Assembly (NCBI GenBank): GCA_020829485.1
Contig: JAIVFU010000005.1
Location: 62,001-126,000 of the forward strand
Reading direction: 5' to 3'
From: Nostoc sp. CHAB 5834
GTDB lineage: Bacteria > Cyanobacteriota > Cyanobacteriia > Cyanobacteriales > Nostocaceae
Length of the DNA: 64,000 nucleotides
Shown here one piece after another: positions 52,229-61,253 of this stretch. The notes below the pieces were generated by a model. That model did no database searches. It saw only the letters and a list, made by a program, of their open reading frames with translations, and was not told the DNA's origin. Position 1 is the stretch's first letter; every line of letters starts with the position of its first letter. A program made the translations under genes and the position numbers.

Positions 52229-52411
52229 ATGAGCATAGAAGATCGCGCAAAAGCAGCTGCTAAAAATGTTGAAGGTAAAGCCCAAGAAGCTTTAGGAAAT
52301 GTCACTGGAGATCCAGAAGATAAAGCGAAAGGTAAAGCAAAGCAAGCTGAAAGCGAAGTACGTCATGGAATTGAAGACGTGAAAGATAATGTCAAGAAAA
52401 ATATTGACTAA
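52229..52411 (+). CDS. CsbD family stress-response protein
   Basis: 60 residues. Small, hydrophilic and helical: MSIEDRAKAAAKNVEGKAQE, ALGNVTGDPEDKAKGKAKQA. CsbD proteins are induced in general stress in many bacteria; the biochemical role is unknown. CAGGAG lies 8-12 bases before the ATG. Confidence 0.95.
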   Translation: MSIEDRAKAAAKNVEGKAQEALGNVTGDPEDKAKGKAKQAESEVRHGIEDVKDNVKKNID

Positions 52412-52426
52412 TCAATAATTCAATCA

Positions 52427-52484
52427 AGTTTTTTGCAAAAATAGGAATATAAATGGGGTGGATTCCATTTTTGCAAAAAATCAT
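52427..52484. terminator. Inverted repeat after csbD-type gene
   Basis: TTTTTTGCAAAAATAGGAA and TTCCATTTTTGCAAAAAA are complementary with a single bulge. It starts about 15 bases after the stop, so it is likely the transcription terminator. Confidence 0.55.
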
Positions 52485-52576
52485 AAAGGATTGAAGATTC
52501 AATGCAATACCTCTTTCTTCTCATTTTAGCAAGTGTGGAAAGTTAGAGAACTAGCCTGATTGGCAGAATTATTGTA

Positions 52577-52598
52577 GAGACGTAATTTATTACGTCTC
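52577..52598. repeat. Palindrome of the GAGACG...CGTCTC family
   Basis: GAGACGTAAT and ATTACGTCTC pair around TT, preceded by TGTA and followed by TGCA. Same family as 23007-23028, 54199-54220 and 62500-62528. Confidence 0.55.
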
Positions 52599-52728
52599 TG
52601 CATTAAAAAAGAAATGTATTACAAATTAGAGAAATAACCTCTATCTATTCCAAGTTTATAAAAGCAATTAGTTTGAATATACAACTTATTCTATCTGTTG
52701 TTTAAAGTGTTTTATCAGGAGGAAAAAA

Positions 52729-53172
52729 ATGATTCTGCTTCAGCAAAGTCGCAAAATATTGGCGACTTTCCTTTTAATCGGAGTACTGATGATAACTACC
52801 GCTTGTGGTGGTACAAGTACAATGTCACGAGTTGACCCTTCAACTACCCCCTCAGCAATTGGCCGAGATGTAACTTATGCAGAGTTAGAGCGAGGCAATA
52901 CCCCAGGAGGACAAACCTTTGGTAACTGGGTTGTGCAAGCATCTCAAGGATTAGTTCAGGATGCTTTTGTTCGTGATAACAACAAACTAGGTGTTGTAAT
53001 TTCCCCTAAAGTTCGTCCTAATGAAGTGCGACCATTAGCAAAATCTTTAGTTCAAGGTTTTCATAAAAACTTCCCCAAACAAGACTTAAAGGTTTTGATT
53101 TACGCACCTGATAAGCAATTGATTTTGACTACTGAATATGACACTCAAACCAATCAAGTTAAGTATACTTAA
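52729..53172 (+). CDS. Hypothetical lipoprotein
   Basis: 147 residues. Lipoprotein signal KILATFLLIGVLMITTACGG with lipobox Cys27. The mature part includes VTYAELERGNTPGGQTFGNW and VRPLAKSLVQGFHKNFP, ending with an alternating-strand region. AGGAGG at 52718-52723 supports the start. Likely anchored in the outer or inner membrane. The family is not recognised. Confidence 0.75.
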   Translation: MILLQQSRKILATFLLIGVLMITTACGGTSTMSRVDPSTTPSAIGRDVTYAELERGNTPGGQTFGNWVVQASQGLVQDAFVRDNNKLGVVISPKVRPNEVRPLAKSLVQGFHKNFPKQDLKVLIYAPDKQLILTTEYDTQTNQVKYT

Positions 53173-53277
53173 TTGCTGTATTTGCAATAGAAACTTGAAG
53201 AAAGTTTGATGAATTTGGAATTAGGGCTTACAAATATTAGCCATCCAAAGAGTTTGAGAAAAAAGGAGATTATTAAA

Positions 53278-53799
53278 GTGGCAACTAGCGAAGATTACAA
53301 ACGTCAAATAATGAAAGATTTGGCTAAAGGTGATGTTGAATCTCTGGATGATACTACAGCCGAATCAACGGCGGAATATCAAAATTTTGATGATTTTGCT
53401 CAACGGACAACACCAGATCAACGTCGGCACTTATTTGGTCGATCTCTACATCCAGATCACATTCCAACCAGCCAAATGGAGCCAGAATTACAACAGGCGA
53501 TCGCACAAATTAAACCCAATGAACGGGATGATGTAGCAAGAGCCTTTTTCAAACACTTGAAGGATAGAAAACTAGACGAGAAGCATCTAGAGCAACAGTT
53601 GGGACTTTCTACACATCACCCCAGCCGCATGAGTGCTGATGATGTTAGCAAATTAGCGTCCTTTGTGTATCATAACCATCCCGACATTTTCCGCGAAGTG
53701 CTGGCAGAGCAACCAGGGATTATCAAGTTTCTCAGCAATCCTGTAGTAGCAGGCATTCTCGGAATTGCAGCCGCTAAGTGGTTGGGTAGTCACAAGTAA
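53278..53799 (+). CDS. Hypothetical stress-type protein
   Basis: 173 residues from the GTG at 53278 with AAGGAG at 53263-53268. An upstream ATG at 53209 in the same frame lacks such a site. Charged and helical (SEDYKRQIMKDLAKGDVESL, TTPDQRRHLFGRSLHPDHIP), ending with a Gly/Ala-rich hydrophobic stretch (VVAGILGIAAAKWLG), perhaps a membrane-associating tail. It follows the lipoprotein gene by about 105 bases. The family is not recognised. Confidence 0.7.
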   Translation: MATSEDYKRQIMKDLAKGDVESLDDTTAESTAEYQNFDDFAQRTTPDQRRHLFGRSLHPDHIPTSQMEPELQQAIAQIKPNERDDVARAFFKHLKDRKLDEKHLEQQLGLSTHHPSRMSADDVSKLASFVYHNHPDIFREVLAEQPGIIKFLSNPVVAGILGIAAAKWLGSHK

Positions 53800-53836
53800 C
53801 TTCTGAATTTTAAGTTTGGAGGATGAGTAAGAGATT

Positions 53837-53868
53837 AGGTGGGTTATATTACCCACCTTTATTTTTTG
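53837..53868 (+). terminator. Intrinsic terminator
   Basis: AGGTGGGT (53837-53844) and ACCCACCT (53851-53858) form a perfect 8-bp stem with a 6-base loop, followed by TTATTTTTT. It ends the transcript of the gene finishing at 53799. Confidence 0.85.
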
Positions 53869-54240
53869 CTTATTAAAATGAGCCAGATAAGCGATCGCTC
53901 AATAGCGATATTTACCACAGACTTATAGCGGTACAACATTACATCACTAGGTGTAGAGGCAGGAGTGCCCATAGGTGTCAACTTAAGCTAAAATGCATGT
54001 CCCACAGGCGTTTTACCCCCCTTAATCCCCCCGATTTATTGGGGGGAAAAAAGAAATCCAGTTCCCTCCCCAATGCATCGGGGAGGGTTAGGGTGGGGTG
54101 ACGCGGTGAGTGATGGGAAGCCAGAGAACTGAATGCAGCCGCAATAATTCCTTTTGCGATTTGGATGAGCGATTGCTAAATTTACCAGGGACATGAGGGG
54201 AGACGCGATTAATTGCGTCTGTACAATATTATTTTTACCC
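53869..54240. repeat. Intergenic region with GC-rich dispersed inverted repeat
   Basis: CCCCCCGATTTATTGGGGGG (about 54028) and CCCTCCCC...GGGGAGGG (about 54063-54090) belong to the same dispersed family seen at 43331-43390, 44945-45070 and 59520-59620. A GAGACGCGATT...GCGTCT palindrome is at 54199-54220. No gene. Confidence 0.6.
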
Positions 54241-54678
54241 TTACTCTGGCTGGCTATCTGGCTCAGTGTATTTGCAAAGAACGTTTATTCCAATTTTTAG
54301 AATATATAATACGACAATTGTGGCGATCGCTCCATCCATCGGTATTCCATTTACTGCTGCAACTGCCACCAGTGAGCCAATAATACTATTGAGCAGAGAA
54401 GCACTACCAGGATTCTTAGTGTATTCTTTGATTTTGCCCTGTAAACCATCATCACCACAGATTTCCGCGCGGATTTCATTCAGGGTGAGTTGCAAGAGAG
54501 ATTTTTTGCCCTTACTATAATCTGTTGTGCCGACTTTCTCTTGCCAAAGTGCATCAAAAGTGCTTTCTAGATTGCCATTGTGTTGTTGCAGGGTAGTAAG
54601 CGCTTGTTGGGCTGGGGTGTCGTTTGGCAGAAGTTGCTGAAGTTCTTGGATTTCGACAGGGGTTAATTGGGCATTCAT
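54241..54678 (-). CDS. Hypothetical protein with UBA-like N-terminus and C-terminal membrane segment
   Basis: 145 residues. The N-terminal ~50 residues (VEIQELQQLLPNDTPAQQAL, TTLQQHNGNLESTFDALWQE) have the helical pattern of a UBA/CUE-like domain. The C-terminal part has a long hydrophobic stretch (LLNSIIGSLVAVAAVNGIPM and GAIATIVVLYILKIGINVLC). It may be a membrane-acting protein. It is in line with a VapBC-like pair and the CHAT-STAND gene, all on the minus strand, so an effector or immunity role is conceivable but unproven. Confidence 0.6.
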   Translation of the reverse strand: MNAQLTPVEIQELQQLLPNDTPAQQALTTLQQHNGNLESTFDALWQEKVGTTDYSKGKKSLLQLTLNEIRAEICGDDGLQGKIKEYTKNPGSASLLNSIIGSLVAVAAVNGIPMDGAIATIVVLYILKIGINVLCKYTEPDSQPE

Positions 54679-54697
54679 ATATATTTGACTTAATTAT

Positions 54698-55117
54698 TTA
54701 TTGAGTATTTGTTAGTTCCTGAATCAATTCTTCAGGTGTGATAATTCTAGGAGTAGCAACTGGAAAATCTCTAGGGTTGCGAGTAATAATAGCATCTAAG
54801 TGATTGAGTACCGCAGCGCTGTATTGAATAGCATCTTCAAAATCTCTAAAGTTAAGGTTTAGTGCCATATTGATTGCGGTACTTTCTACAGTAGCGACAC
54901 GGCAGAAGTTGACCAACTGCCTTAAATAAGTAAGTGTCCACTCTCGACCTCTTGCCCTACGGATGATGTAATACAAATCACTAAAAGTTGACGCGGAAAT
55001 ATAACCTTCTACCTGTCCTTGCTCAACTAGCACCAACACTTGTTCGCTTGCCTCTAAAAAAGGTTCACGCTCAAGGGCATCATCTACAATGATGTTGGTG
55101 TCTAACAAGATTTTCAC
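54698..55117 (-). CDS. PIN-domain toxin, VapC-like
   Basis: 139 residues. PIN fold: MKILLDTNIIVDDALEREPF with the first catalytic Asp, then FRDFEDAIQYSAAVLNHLDA with a central acidic pair and IITRNPRDF near the end. Overlaps the upstream antitoxin gene by 4 bases. Confidence 0.9.
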   Translation of the reverse strand: MKILLDTNIIVDDALEREPFLEASEQVLVLVEQGQVEGYISASTFSDLYYIIRRARGREWTLTYLRQLVNFCRVATVESTAINMALNLNFRDFEDAIQYSAAVLNHLDAIITRNPRDFPVATPRIITPEELIQELTNTQ

Positions 55118-55386
55118 AGATTATGTTTCTCCTTTAAAGCTTCCCATCGGGCTTGGTCTGGGTCAAAGTCTGGTGGTATGGGTGGGGCATTTTCAAATAA
55201 ACCTTCAAATGCTTTTACTTTAGACTTTCTTCTCGGCTTTTCTGGCTGTGACTTAGTAGAAGTTTCCAAGGATGGAACTGGCTGCAAAATAATCACTTCC
55301 ACTTTTCCAGGAGCAATATTTAGAGGTTCGTCAATAATTAAATGACCTAATTCATCAATTGTGGCATTGAGCTTGTAGGCTTGCAT
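55114..55386 (-). CDS. Antitoxin of the VapC-like pair
   Basis: 90 residues. The N-terminal MQAYKLNATIDELGHLIIDE with LNIAPGKVEVIIL looks like the short beta-rich domain of antitoxins (swapped-hairpin-like) found with cyanobacterial PIN toxins. The C-terminus is charged and ends FDPDQARWEALKEKHNL. Translationally coupled to the toxin gene. Confidence 0.82.
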   Translation of the reverse strand: MQAYKLNATIDELGHLIIDEPLNIAPGKVEVIILQPVPSLETSTKSQPEKPRRKSKVKAFEGLFENAPPIPPDFDPDQARWEALKEKHNL

Positions 55387-55574
55387 ACTTTTGCTCCTTT
55401 TTGTTTCTAGGATAGAACACTGCGTAAATTAAGTCCTAGTTGGGTTTCGTCCCTCAACCCAACCTACATTCTATTTACCAGAATCGATATTTCCCAGAAA
55501 ATTACCTAGAGAGAATTTATTAGTTCTTGAATCAACGATCGCAGTTATAAGTGAATGTCTTGTCGTCACCAACA

Positions 55575-55730
55575 TTACAACATTAAAGCTTAACGCTATA
55601 ACATTAAGGCTTAATGCTACTAACCTTAGGGCTTAACGCTATAACCTTAAGGCTTAACGTTACAACATTAATCACCAGCATTATAAGATTAAGGCTTAAG
55701 GTTACGACATTAAGCCTTAACGTTACAACT
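55575..55730. repeat. 21-bp tandem repeat array
   Basis: About seven units with the consensus GCTTAACGCTATAACATTAAG or close variants (first 19 bases given as GCTTAACGCTATAACATTA). Units are 20-22 bases and directly adjacent, with no spacers. It lies between the CHAT-STAND gene stop (55848) and the antitoxin gene start (55386). Frames through it (such as minus 55604-55846) encode only repetitive Leu/Val/Thr sequence and are not real genes. Confidence 0.85.
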
Positions 55731-55847
55731 TTTTGACAAAAGCTTATGCGATCGCTCTTTAGGGTAGTGCGCTCTGTGCGATCGTAAGCAATGCTTAAAC
55801 AAAACTTATGAATGATTTGACGTTGGCAATAAATCTTGGACTGCACC

Positions 55848-58800
55848 CTACGGCTCTGTTTCTAGCCTATCCCGCACTCTCCAAATTGCCTCGCGCACAT
55901 CACCCGCGCACTCTTCACCCGTCCCCTTATGCCAAATAGCTTGAAACTGACTTTCGCCTAACTGTTTGAGTATTCGCGCTAAATCATAGATATCTGAACT
56001 AATCCACTCTTGATTATGTTCTAGATCAAGTGCTAAAACTCCAATGTAAATTAGCAAAGCGTTAGAGTATTGTTCTTGAGCTTCTAAAACCTTTGCCCAT
56101 TGGCTCAATGTTGATGAACCCTTTCGCCAATCACGGAATTGCTTACAAACTTCCCAGGTTTTTTGATAATAGTTAATTGCATCATCAAACTGCCGTTGTT
56201 CTTGAGCTACCATGCCCAAATGGTAATATTCACGCGCAGCATTGTAAAAATCCTCAGCGTCTTCATAAATTTTCAGAGCTTTGAGGTAGTTATCAACGGC
56301 CTTATCAAACTGCCTTTGCTTTTGAGCGACCAGACCTAATTGGTGATAGACAGTAGCAGCATTGAACAAATCTTTGGCATCTTCAAAAACTTTTAGCACT
56401 TTGAGATAACAATCAACTGCTTTATCAAATTGGTTTTGATCCTCAGCTACCATACCCAGATTGGTATAGTCACGGGCAGCACTGTAAAAATCTCCAGCAT
56501 CTTTCCTAATGTTAAATGATTTGAGATAGTAATCAATTGCTTTATCAAACTGCTCTTGTTCTTGAGCGACAATACCTAATTGGTGATAGACGCTAGTAGC
56601 GCTATAAAAATCTCCAGCATCTTCAAATATCTTCTGCGCTCTGAGGTAATAATCAACTGCAACATCAAACTGCCGTTTTTCTTGAGCAAGATAGCCTAAA
56701 TTATGATTAGAAATCGCAATTTTTTTATTTACTGATGGGTCATTTACAACCGTCAGATCATCTAAAATTGATTGATAGATTATTCTTGCACCTTCCAAAT
56801 CATTATTTTGAGCCATTTCATTTGCATCTATACCTCGCAAAAATATCCAAAAATCTAGAGCATTCTTTCCTTTTGTTTTTGCATCTACCAAGTGGATATC
56901 AAGCTGCTTCAGCGCCCGTTGTCTTAATGACTTAAATTCAGCTTTCCGCCCTGAGCGATCATAGATAGAGGCTACGGCTTGCAAAATTAATCGTGCATAA
57001 ATCCACTCTTGTTTTTGTTCAGCTAAATGTAAGTTGTGTAAAAGGTTTGCCTCTTCTACTTCTAGAACAAAAGTTGACATATCTGCATTATTGACCAGTT
57101 TTTCACGGAAGTGATCCGCAAATAAAGCGTAGAAGACCAGTAACTTTTTTTCTAACTCAATAATCTTCTCCTGTGAAATCATATTGTTTAATTTTTGACG
57201 TAGATACCAAGGTAATGCTGGGTGAATTTTATAGATACCTTCATCCCAAAATTCCAAAATCCCAGCATCGACAGCTTCGTTGAGAATCTTAATCCAATCT
57301 AATTTTTTCAAGTTTTCACCGAAGACAGTATGGTATAACTGTCCAAATTCATCTTCGCCATTGTTTATAAAATATTGGAGCGTTGGTACAGCTACTCGGT
57401 CACATAACAGTGCCAAAAATGGTAGATGTAGCTTTGCTTTCTCTGACAACTTAGAAAAAGAATAATCCAACGACACCGTTAACGACTTATCCCTACCTTC
57501 CTCCTCAGCACCTTTAAAAGTATCTAACCCCCGCCGCAACGCTTCAATTAACTGAGTTGGTGTCTGCATCTTTAAATGCGGCAACACCACCCGCAAAGAC
57601 AACGGATGTCCCCCCAGCAATTTCAACAACTCCAAATATTCTGCTGCTAGGTTTTTTCTCTCCACACCCACCGTTTGCAAAATCTTCGCGGCTAACTCTT
57701 GGGCATCCGCTTGAGACAACCCCCGCAAGTTGATTAAACTATACACACAATCCAACCAAGGTTCTTCGCGCCGACTGGTAATTAATACCCAAGATTTACC
57801 ACCCCGCAATTCCTTAAGAAACCGCTTCAGCTTGTTTCTCTCTTTCCCACTCAATAATGGTTCATTCCCCGTAGGGAAACCGTTGACAGGTTCAAAGTTA
57901 TCCCAAATCAACAAGCAAGGATTAGTTTGCAGATATTGCCGCACTACATCTTCTTGCTTATCTGGCATCATTTGGGAAAATCTCTCACCTCCTAACGCCC
58001 TACCAATTTGGTTAATTACCTGACTCAACCCCGCACCCTGTTCAAAGGAGGTGAAGAACATACCGCCTGTACGTCCTTGAGTGTCATTTAACCACCGGGC
58101 GAAACCTATGACTAACTCGGTCTTCCCAACACCGCCCATTCCCTGCATCAGCACGACATGATTTTGCCGAAATGCTTTCTCTAAGCGGTGAGTTTCATAA
58201 TCTCGCCCAATAAAACCATAGCCGCTTTCATCTGGTAAACCTACAACTTTGCTACTTGGTGCGGTGTTGTCTGCTTGCGCCATCAAATCGGCAAAAGTGG
58301 GCGTTGTCTTTTTGGGAACAAAGGGCGTATAGGGTTGCTGCTGATACAAAATCGGCACTAACCAATCTTGTAAAGGTAAATCCACATTGGGACTAGGACT
58401 AGGGCGCATTTTGTCAATAGACATGGACTTACGCCCTGCTGCAACTGCTGTGGCGATACACTCTCCCCTGACTAATTCCCCATACAACCGCCCAATAAAG
58501 TGTTCTGCACCTTTGGCTTTAATCGTGTATGCCATCGCTACCACAGCCTTAGCCCCCGATTTCACCAACTGTCCCGCCACAGAAGAAAAAGCTTCTTCGC
58601 CTACTTGTCCAGACTTGCAAGCATTCAGCACAAAAATAGGCACGCGACAATCTGTTAAATATTGGGCAATTTCCCTAGCGCTGACAGCTTGCTCATTTCC
58701 CTGTTCATCCTCAAAGACTAAAACTCCCTGTGTCTCGCTGTCAAAATTCCCATGTCCATCAAAATGGACGATATGATAAAAACCCTTATTCGCTTGCAGT

Positions 58801-59432
58801 TCTGCTTCAAATGCTTTCAAGCTAGGGGGACGCAATACCTTAAGATTGACTCGCTGACGTATCGGTTGCAGCGCCGCCAGCAGTGGACGGGCAATGGTTT
58901 TAAAACCTACATCTTGCTGATCGTAAGGACGGGCAATAACTAGTAAAATATTCAGTTGGTCATTGGGCATTGCTGGCAATGGTGCTTTTACGCCCTGACT
59001 GCTGAGACTGCGATACATCCCCGCCAGTGAAGGTGCAAGAAATTGATAATCGGGGGAATATAGCAACTCCCAAGGCAAGTTCAGCACTTCGGCGTTATCA
59101 GAAATGATGCCCAGTTCACAGTTATCTAGCCCTTCCCGTGTCGCTTCCTGAAAAAACTCTCTTCCTTTCTCTGTACTGCGAAATACTAGCTCAAATAGCT
59201 GTTGTCCCCAATGCTGTAATTTTTGTTCAATTTTTACAGCGTTATCTGGAAAAATACCGTAAGGAAATTTTAGATAATCTTCTAAATACCAGCGCAACTC
59301 AGCCGCGTTTTCTTCATCGAAGGGTTGCTGGAAGGCGACTTCTGACGCAAAACGAGGACTTTCATATCCGCGTTGCCAAGAAAGTTGGATTTTGTCGTTT
59401 TGATGCGTAATCCGTAACCAATTCTGCGCCAT
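55848..59432 (-). CDS. CHAT protease - NB-ARC (STAND) - TPR protein
   Basis: 1194 residues from the ATG at 59432 (MAQNWLRITHQ); a GTG at 59447 is the alternative. Numbering from the GTG, the CHAT caspase-like domain spans about 50-370, with catalytic His232 (VHFDGHGN) and Cys277 (FVLNACKSG). The NB-ARC/STAND ATPase follows, with Walker A GMGGVGKT at 436-443 and Walker B LLIWDNFE at about 512-519; a winged-helix and linker lead to 7-9 TPRs (each like AVDYYLRAQKIFEDAGDFYSA). The layout resembles bacterial death or defence proteins, where the TPRs sense, the STAND domain oligomerises and the CHAT protease cuts targets. The function here is inference. Cytoplasmic. Confidence 0.93.
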   Translation of the reverse strand: MAQNWLRITHQNDKIQLSWQRGYESPRFASEVAFQQPFDEENAAELRWYLEDYLKFPYGIFPDNAVKIEQKLQHWGQQLFELVFRSTEKGREFFQEATREGLDNCELGIISDNAEVLNLPWELLYSPDYQFLAPSLAGMYRSLSSQGVKAPLPAMPNDQLNILLVIARPYDQQDVGFKTIARPLLAALQPIRQRVNLKVLRPPSLKAFEAELQANKGFYHIVHFDGHGNFDSETQGVLVFEDEQGNEQAVSAREIAQYLTDCRVPIFVLNACKSGQVGEEAFSSVAGQLVKSGAKAVVAMAYTIKAKGAEHFIGRLYGELVRGECIATAVAAGRKSMSIDKMRPSPSPNVDLPLQDWLVPILYQQQPYTPFVPKKTTPTFADLMAQADNTAPSSKVVGLPDESGYGFIGRDYETHRLEKAFRQNHVVLMQGMGGVGKTELVIGFARWLNDTQGRTGGMFFTSFEQGAGLSQVINQIGRALGGERFSQMMPDKQEDVVRQYLQTNPCLLIWDNFEPVNGFPTGNEPLLSGKERNKLKRFLKELRGGKSWVLITSRREEPWLDCVYSLINLRGLSQADAQELAAKILQTVGVERKNLAAEYLELLKLLGGHPLSLRVVLPHLKMQTPTQLIEALRRGLDTFKGAEEEGRDKSLTVSLDYSFSKLSEKAKLHLPFLALLCDRVAVPTLQYFINNGEDEFGQLYHTVFGENLKKLDWIKILNEAVDAGILEFWDEGIYKIHPALPWYLRQKLNNMISQEKIIELEKKLLVFYALFADHFREKLVNNADMSTFVLEVEEANLLHNLHLAEQKQEWIYARLILQAVASIYDRSGRKAEFKSLRQRALKQLDIHLVDAKTKGKNALDFWIFLRGIDANEMAQNNDLEGARIIYQSILDDLTVVNDPSVNKKIAISNHNLGYLAQEKRQFDVAVDYYLRAQKIFEDAGDFYSATSVYHQLGIVAQEQEQFDKAIDYYLKSFNIRKDAGDFYSAARDYTNLGMVAEDQNQFDKAVDCYLKVLKVFEDAKDLFNAATVYHQLGLVAQKQRQFDKAVDNYLKALKIYEDAEDFYNAAREYYHLGMVAQEQRQFDDAINYYQKTWEVCKQFRDWRKGSSTLSQWAKVLEAQEQYSNALLIYIGVLALDLEHNQEWISSDIYDLARILKQLGESQFQAIWHKGTGEECAGDVREAIWRVRDRLETEP

Positions 59433-59447
59433 AGCTACTGCCAACAC

Positions 59448-59717
59448 TGGTTAATGTGATGTTACCTTATCCTAGTAATTCACGCAGAAGTTAGCTGATT
59501 ACTTGTTAAACCTGAAGAGTCTCCCCTCCCCGCAAGCCGTGTGTCGAATTACCCCCCTTATAAAGGGGGGAAACCGGAAAGTCTAGTTCCCTCCCCTTTC
59601 CAAGGGGAGGGTTAGAGTGGGGTAAAACTCTGGTTAATCAGCAAATTCTATTGGACTAAGCTTTTCATTCACTACAGATACAGCGATAATTTACTCAAAT
59701 CATCACCGAGTTGTTTC
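59448..59717. repeat. Intergenic GC-rich dispersed repeat
   Basis: CCCCTCCCC...AAGGGG and CCCCCCTTATAAAGGGGGG at about 59520-59625 match the dispersed family at 54000-54095. It separates the divergent CHAT and aspartoacylase-like genes, so promoters must share this stretch. No gene. Confidence 0.55.
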
Positions 59718-60845
59718 ATGCTGCCAGTTATTGAAAGCATTGTATTACGTCAAATGGCTTCGGGCGATCGCCTCTACTTACAAGTATACAAATTCATCGG
59801 CGCTCAACCTGGTAAAAAGGTTTACATTCAATCTAATCTGCACGGTGCAGAAATTGCTGGTAATGCCGTTATTCACCAGCTAATTGAGTTTTTATTAACA
59901 ATAAATGATACAGATTTAACTGGAGAAATTTGGCTGGTTCCCGTTTGTAATCCAATGGGGACAAATGAACGCGCTCATCATTTCTCCCCTGGGCGTTACT
60001 GTATTTACGAAGCCAAAGACTGGAATCGGATATTTTGGGATTACGAAAAAGAAGCTGATGATTTAGTAGCTTTTACTAAATCTCAACTTCATAGTGATCT
60101 AAAGGTCATTCGACAAAATTATCTAACTATAATTAAGCAACAATTCGCAAAAATTTTAGAAAAACTTAATTTTTCTAGTGGTGTTCCTTACACTGAGCTT
60201 TTTGCCTACAAGCTACAAAATCTGAGTTTAGATGCAGATTACTTAATTGATTTACATAGTTCTACCAATCAAGCTTTAGACTACGTTTATTACTTCCGAA
60301 ATCGAGAAGACAGTGCAAAATACTTCCTGCTTGAATTCGGAATATTGCTTGATAAATATGATGGTGATGCTTTTGATGAAGCTTTTATCAAACCTTGGTT
60401 AGCGCTGGAAGCTTGTTTTAAAGAGTTGGGTAGAGAAGTAAAGTTTGACGTGGAAGCTTGGACACTAGAATTAGGCTCAGGAATGCAAATGAACCCTGAT
60501 TCAGTCGCTAAAGGTGTACGGGGTGTAAAAAACTATTTAGTGCAAAAAGGTGTACTGCAAATTCCTGATTTATTAGATAATATAAAAACCGATGAAATGA
60601 CTTTTGCATCTAGCAGCAACCGGAAAAAATATTATGCGATCGCAGGTGGTATGATTCAATCCAGAATCAAATTAGGTAGCACAGTCAAAGCTGGAGACAA
60701 ACTCTATCAAATTCTCAGTTTTAATAAAGAAGGTAAGCTACCTAGTGTAATTTATGTCTGCGCTCAACATGATGGATTAGTTTACGATGTCGCAACTAAT
60801 CAGGCTGTGAATGAAGGCGAGTTTGTATTGGGAATTGTTAGTTAG
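59718..60845 (+). CDS. Succinylglutamate desuccinylase/aspartoacylase family protein (M14-like)
   Basis: 375 residues. Zinc site HGAE in QSNLHGAEIAGNAVI and the third ligand His in LIDLHSS; the catalytic Glu is probably in AWTLELGSG. The C-terminal barrel (MIQSRIKLGSTVKAGDKLYQ, GLVYDVATNQAVNEGEF) is typical of the family. It removes acyl groups from amino acids or acts as a carboxypeptidase; the substrate is unknown. No operon partners. Confidence 0.9.
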   Translation: MLPVIESIVLRQMASGDRLYLQVYKFIGAQPGKKVYIQSNLHGAEIAGNAVIHQLIEFLLTINDTDLTGEIWLVPVCNPMGTNERAHHFSPGRYCIYEAKDWNRIFWDYEKEADDLVAFTKSQLHSDLKVIRQNYLTIIKQQFAKILEKLNFSSGVPYTELFAYKLQNLSLDADYLIDLHSSTNQALDYVYYFRNREDSAKYFLLEFGILLDKYDGDAFDEAFIKPWLALEACFKELGREVKFDVEAWTLELGSGMQMNPDSVAKGVRGVKNYLVQKGVLQIPDLLDNIKTDEMTFASSSNRKKYYAIAGGMIQSRIKLGSTVKAGDKLYQILSFNKEGKLPSVIYVCAQHDGLVYDVATNQAVNEGEFVLGIVS

Positions 60846-60895
60846 GGGATAGCAAATATATCAAGTGATTTTAAACAATATAGCCCTGGAAATCT

Positions 60896-61207
60896 TTATC
60901 GAATTTGGCGATCGCATAAACTCCCATCCGCCATTAGAAAAGCAAAAGGGTCGCCTTTATTGGTTGTCTCCAACATTGTGCCACCCGCAGTTAACAGCGA
61001 GTCAACTTGATCAACTTCCAGCTTGGTGAATTGTGGCGGATGCGCCATTAATCCTATAGTCGCTTGACGAATTCCCAAAACCTCCCAGCTATAAGTATCT
61101 ACAGCGCAGTTTACTACAGCCCTAATCACAGCATTTAAACCAGAACAATCACCTCTACTAGTAAGAATTCCAATGCGTTTGGGTTCTCCCATATTTTTTA
61201 TTGACAT
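60896..61207 (-). pseudogene. 6-phosphofructokinase N-terminal fragment
   Basis: 103 residues against about 340-360 in a full enzyme. MGEPKRIGILTSRGDCSGLNA matches the start of ATP-dependent PFK, but the conserved Gly-Gly of the ATP loop (TSGGDC) is TSRGDC. It ends soon after AFLMADGSLCDRQIR, where normal PFKs continue with the catalytic site. So it is a truncated, probably inactive copy. Confidence 0.85.
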
Positions 61208-61253
61208 TTTGATCCAAATATATTGAGTAGTCGATGAAACTTAAGACATTAGC

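Noticed and set aside
55575..55730. CRISPR array
   Set aside because: Units are adjacent with no unique spacers, are only about 21 bp, and no cas gene is near.
55604..55846. An 80-codon minus-strand frame beside the CHAT gene
   Set aside because: The protein (VVTLSLN repeated) is a translation of the 21-bp tandem repeat.
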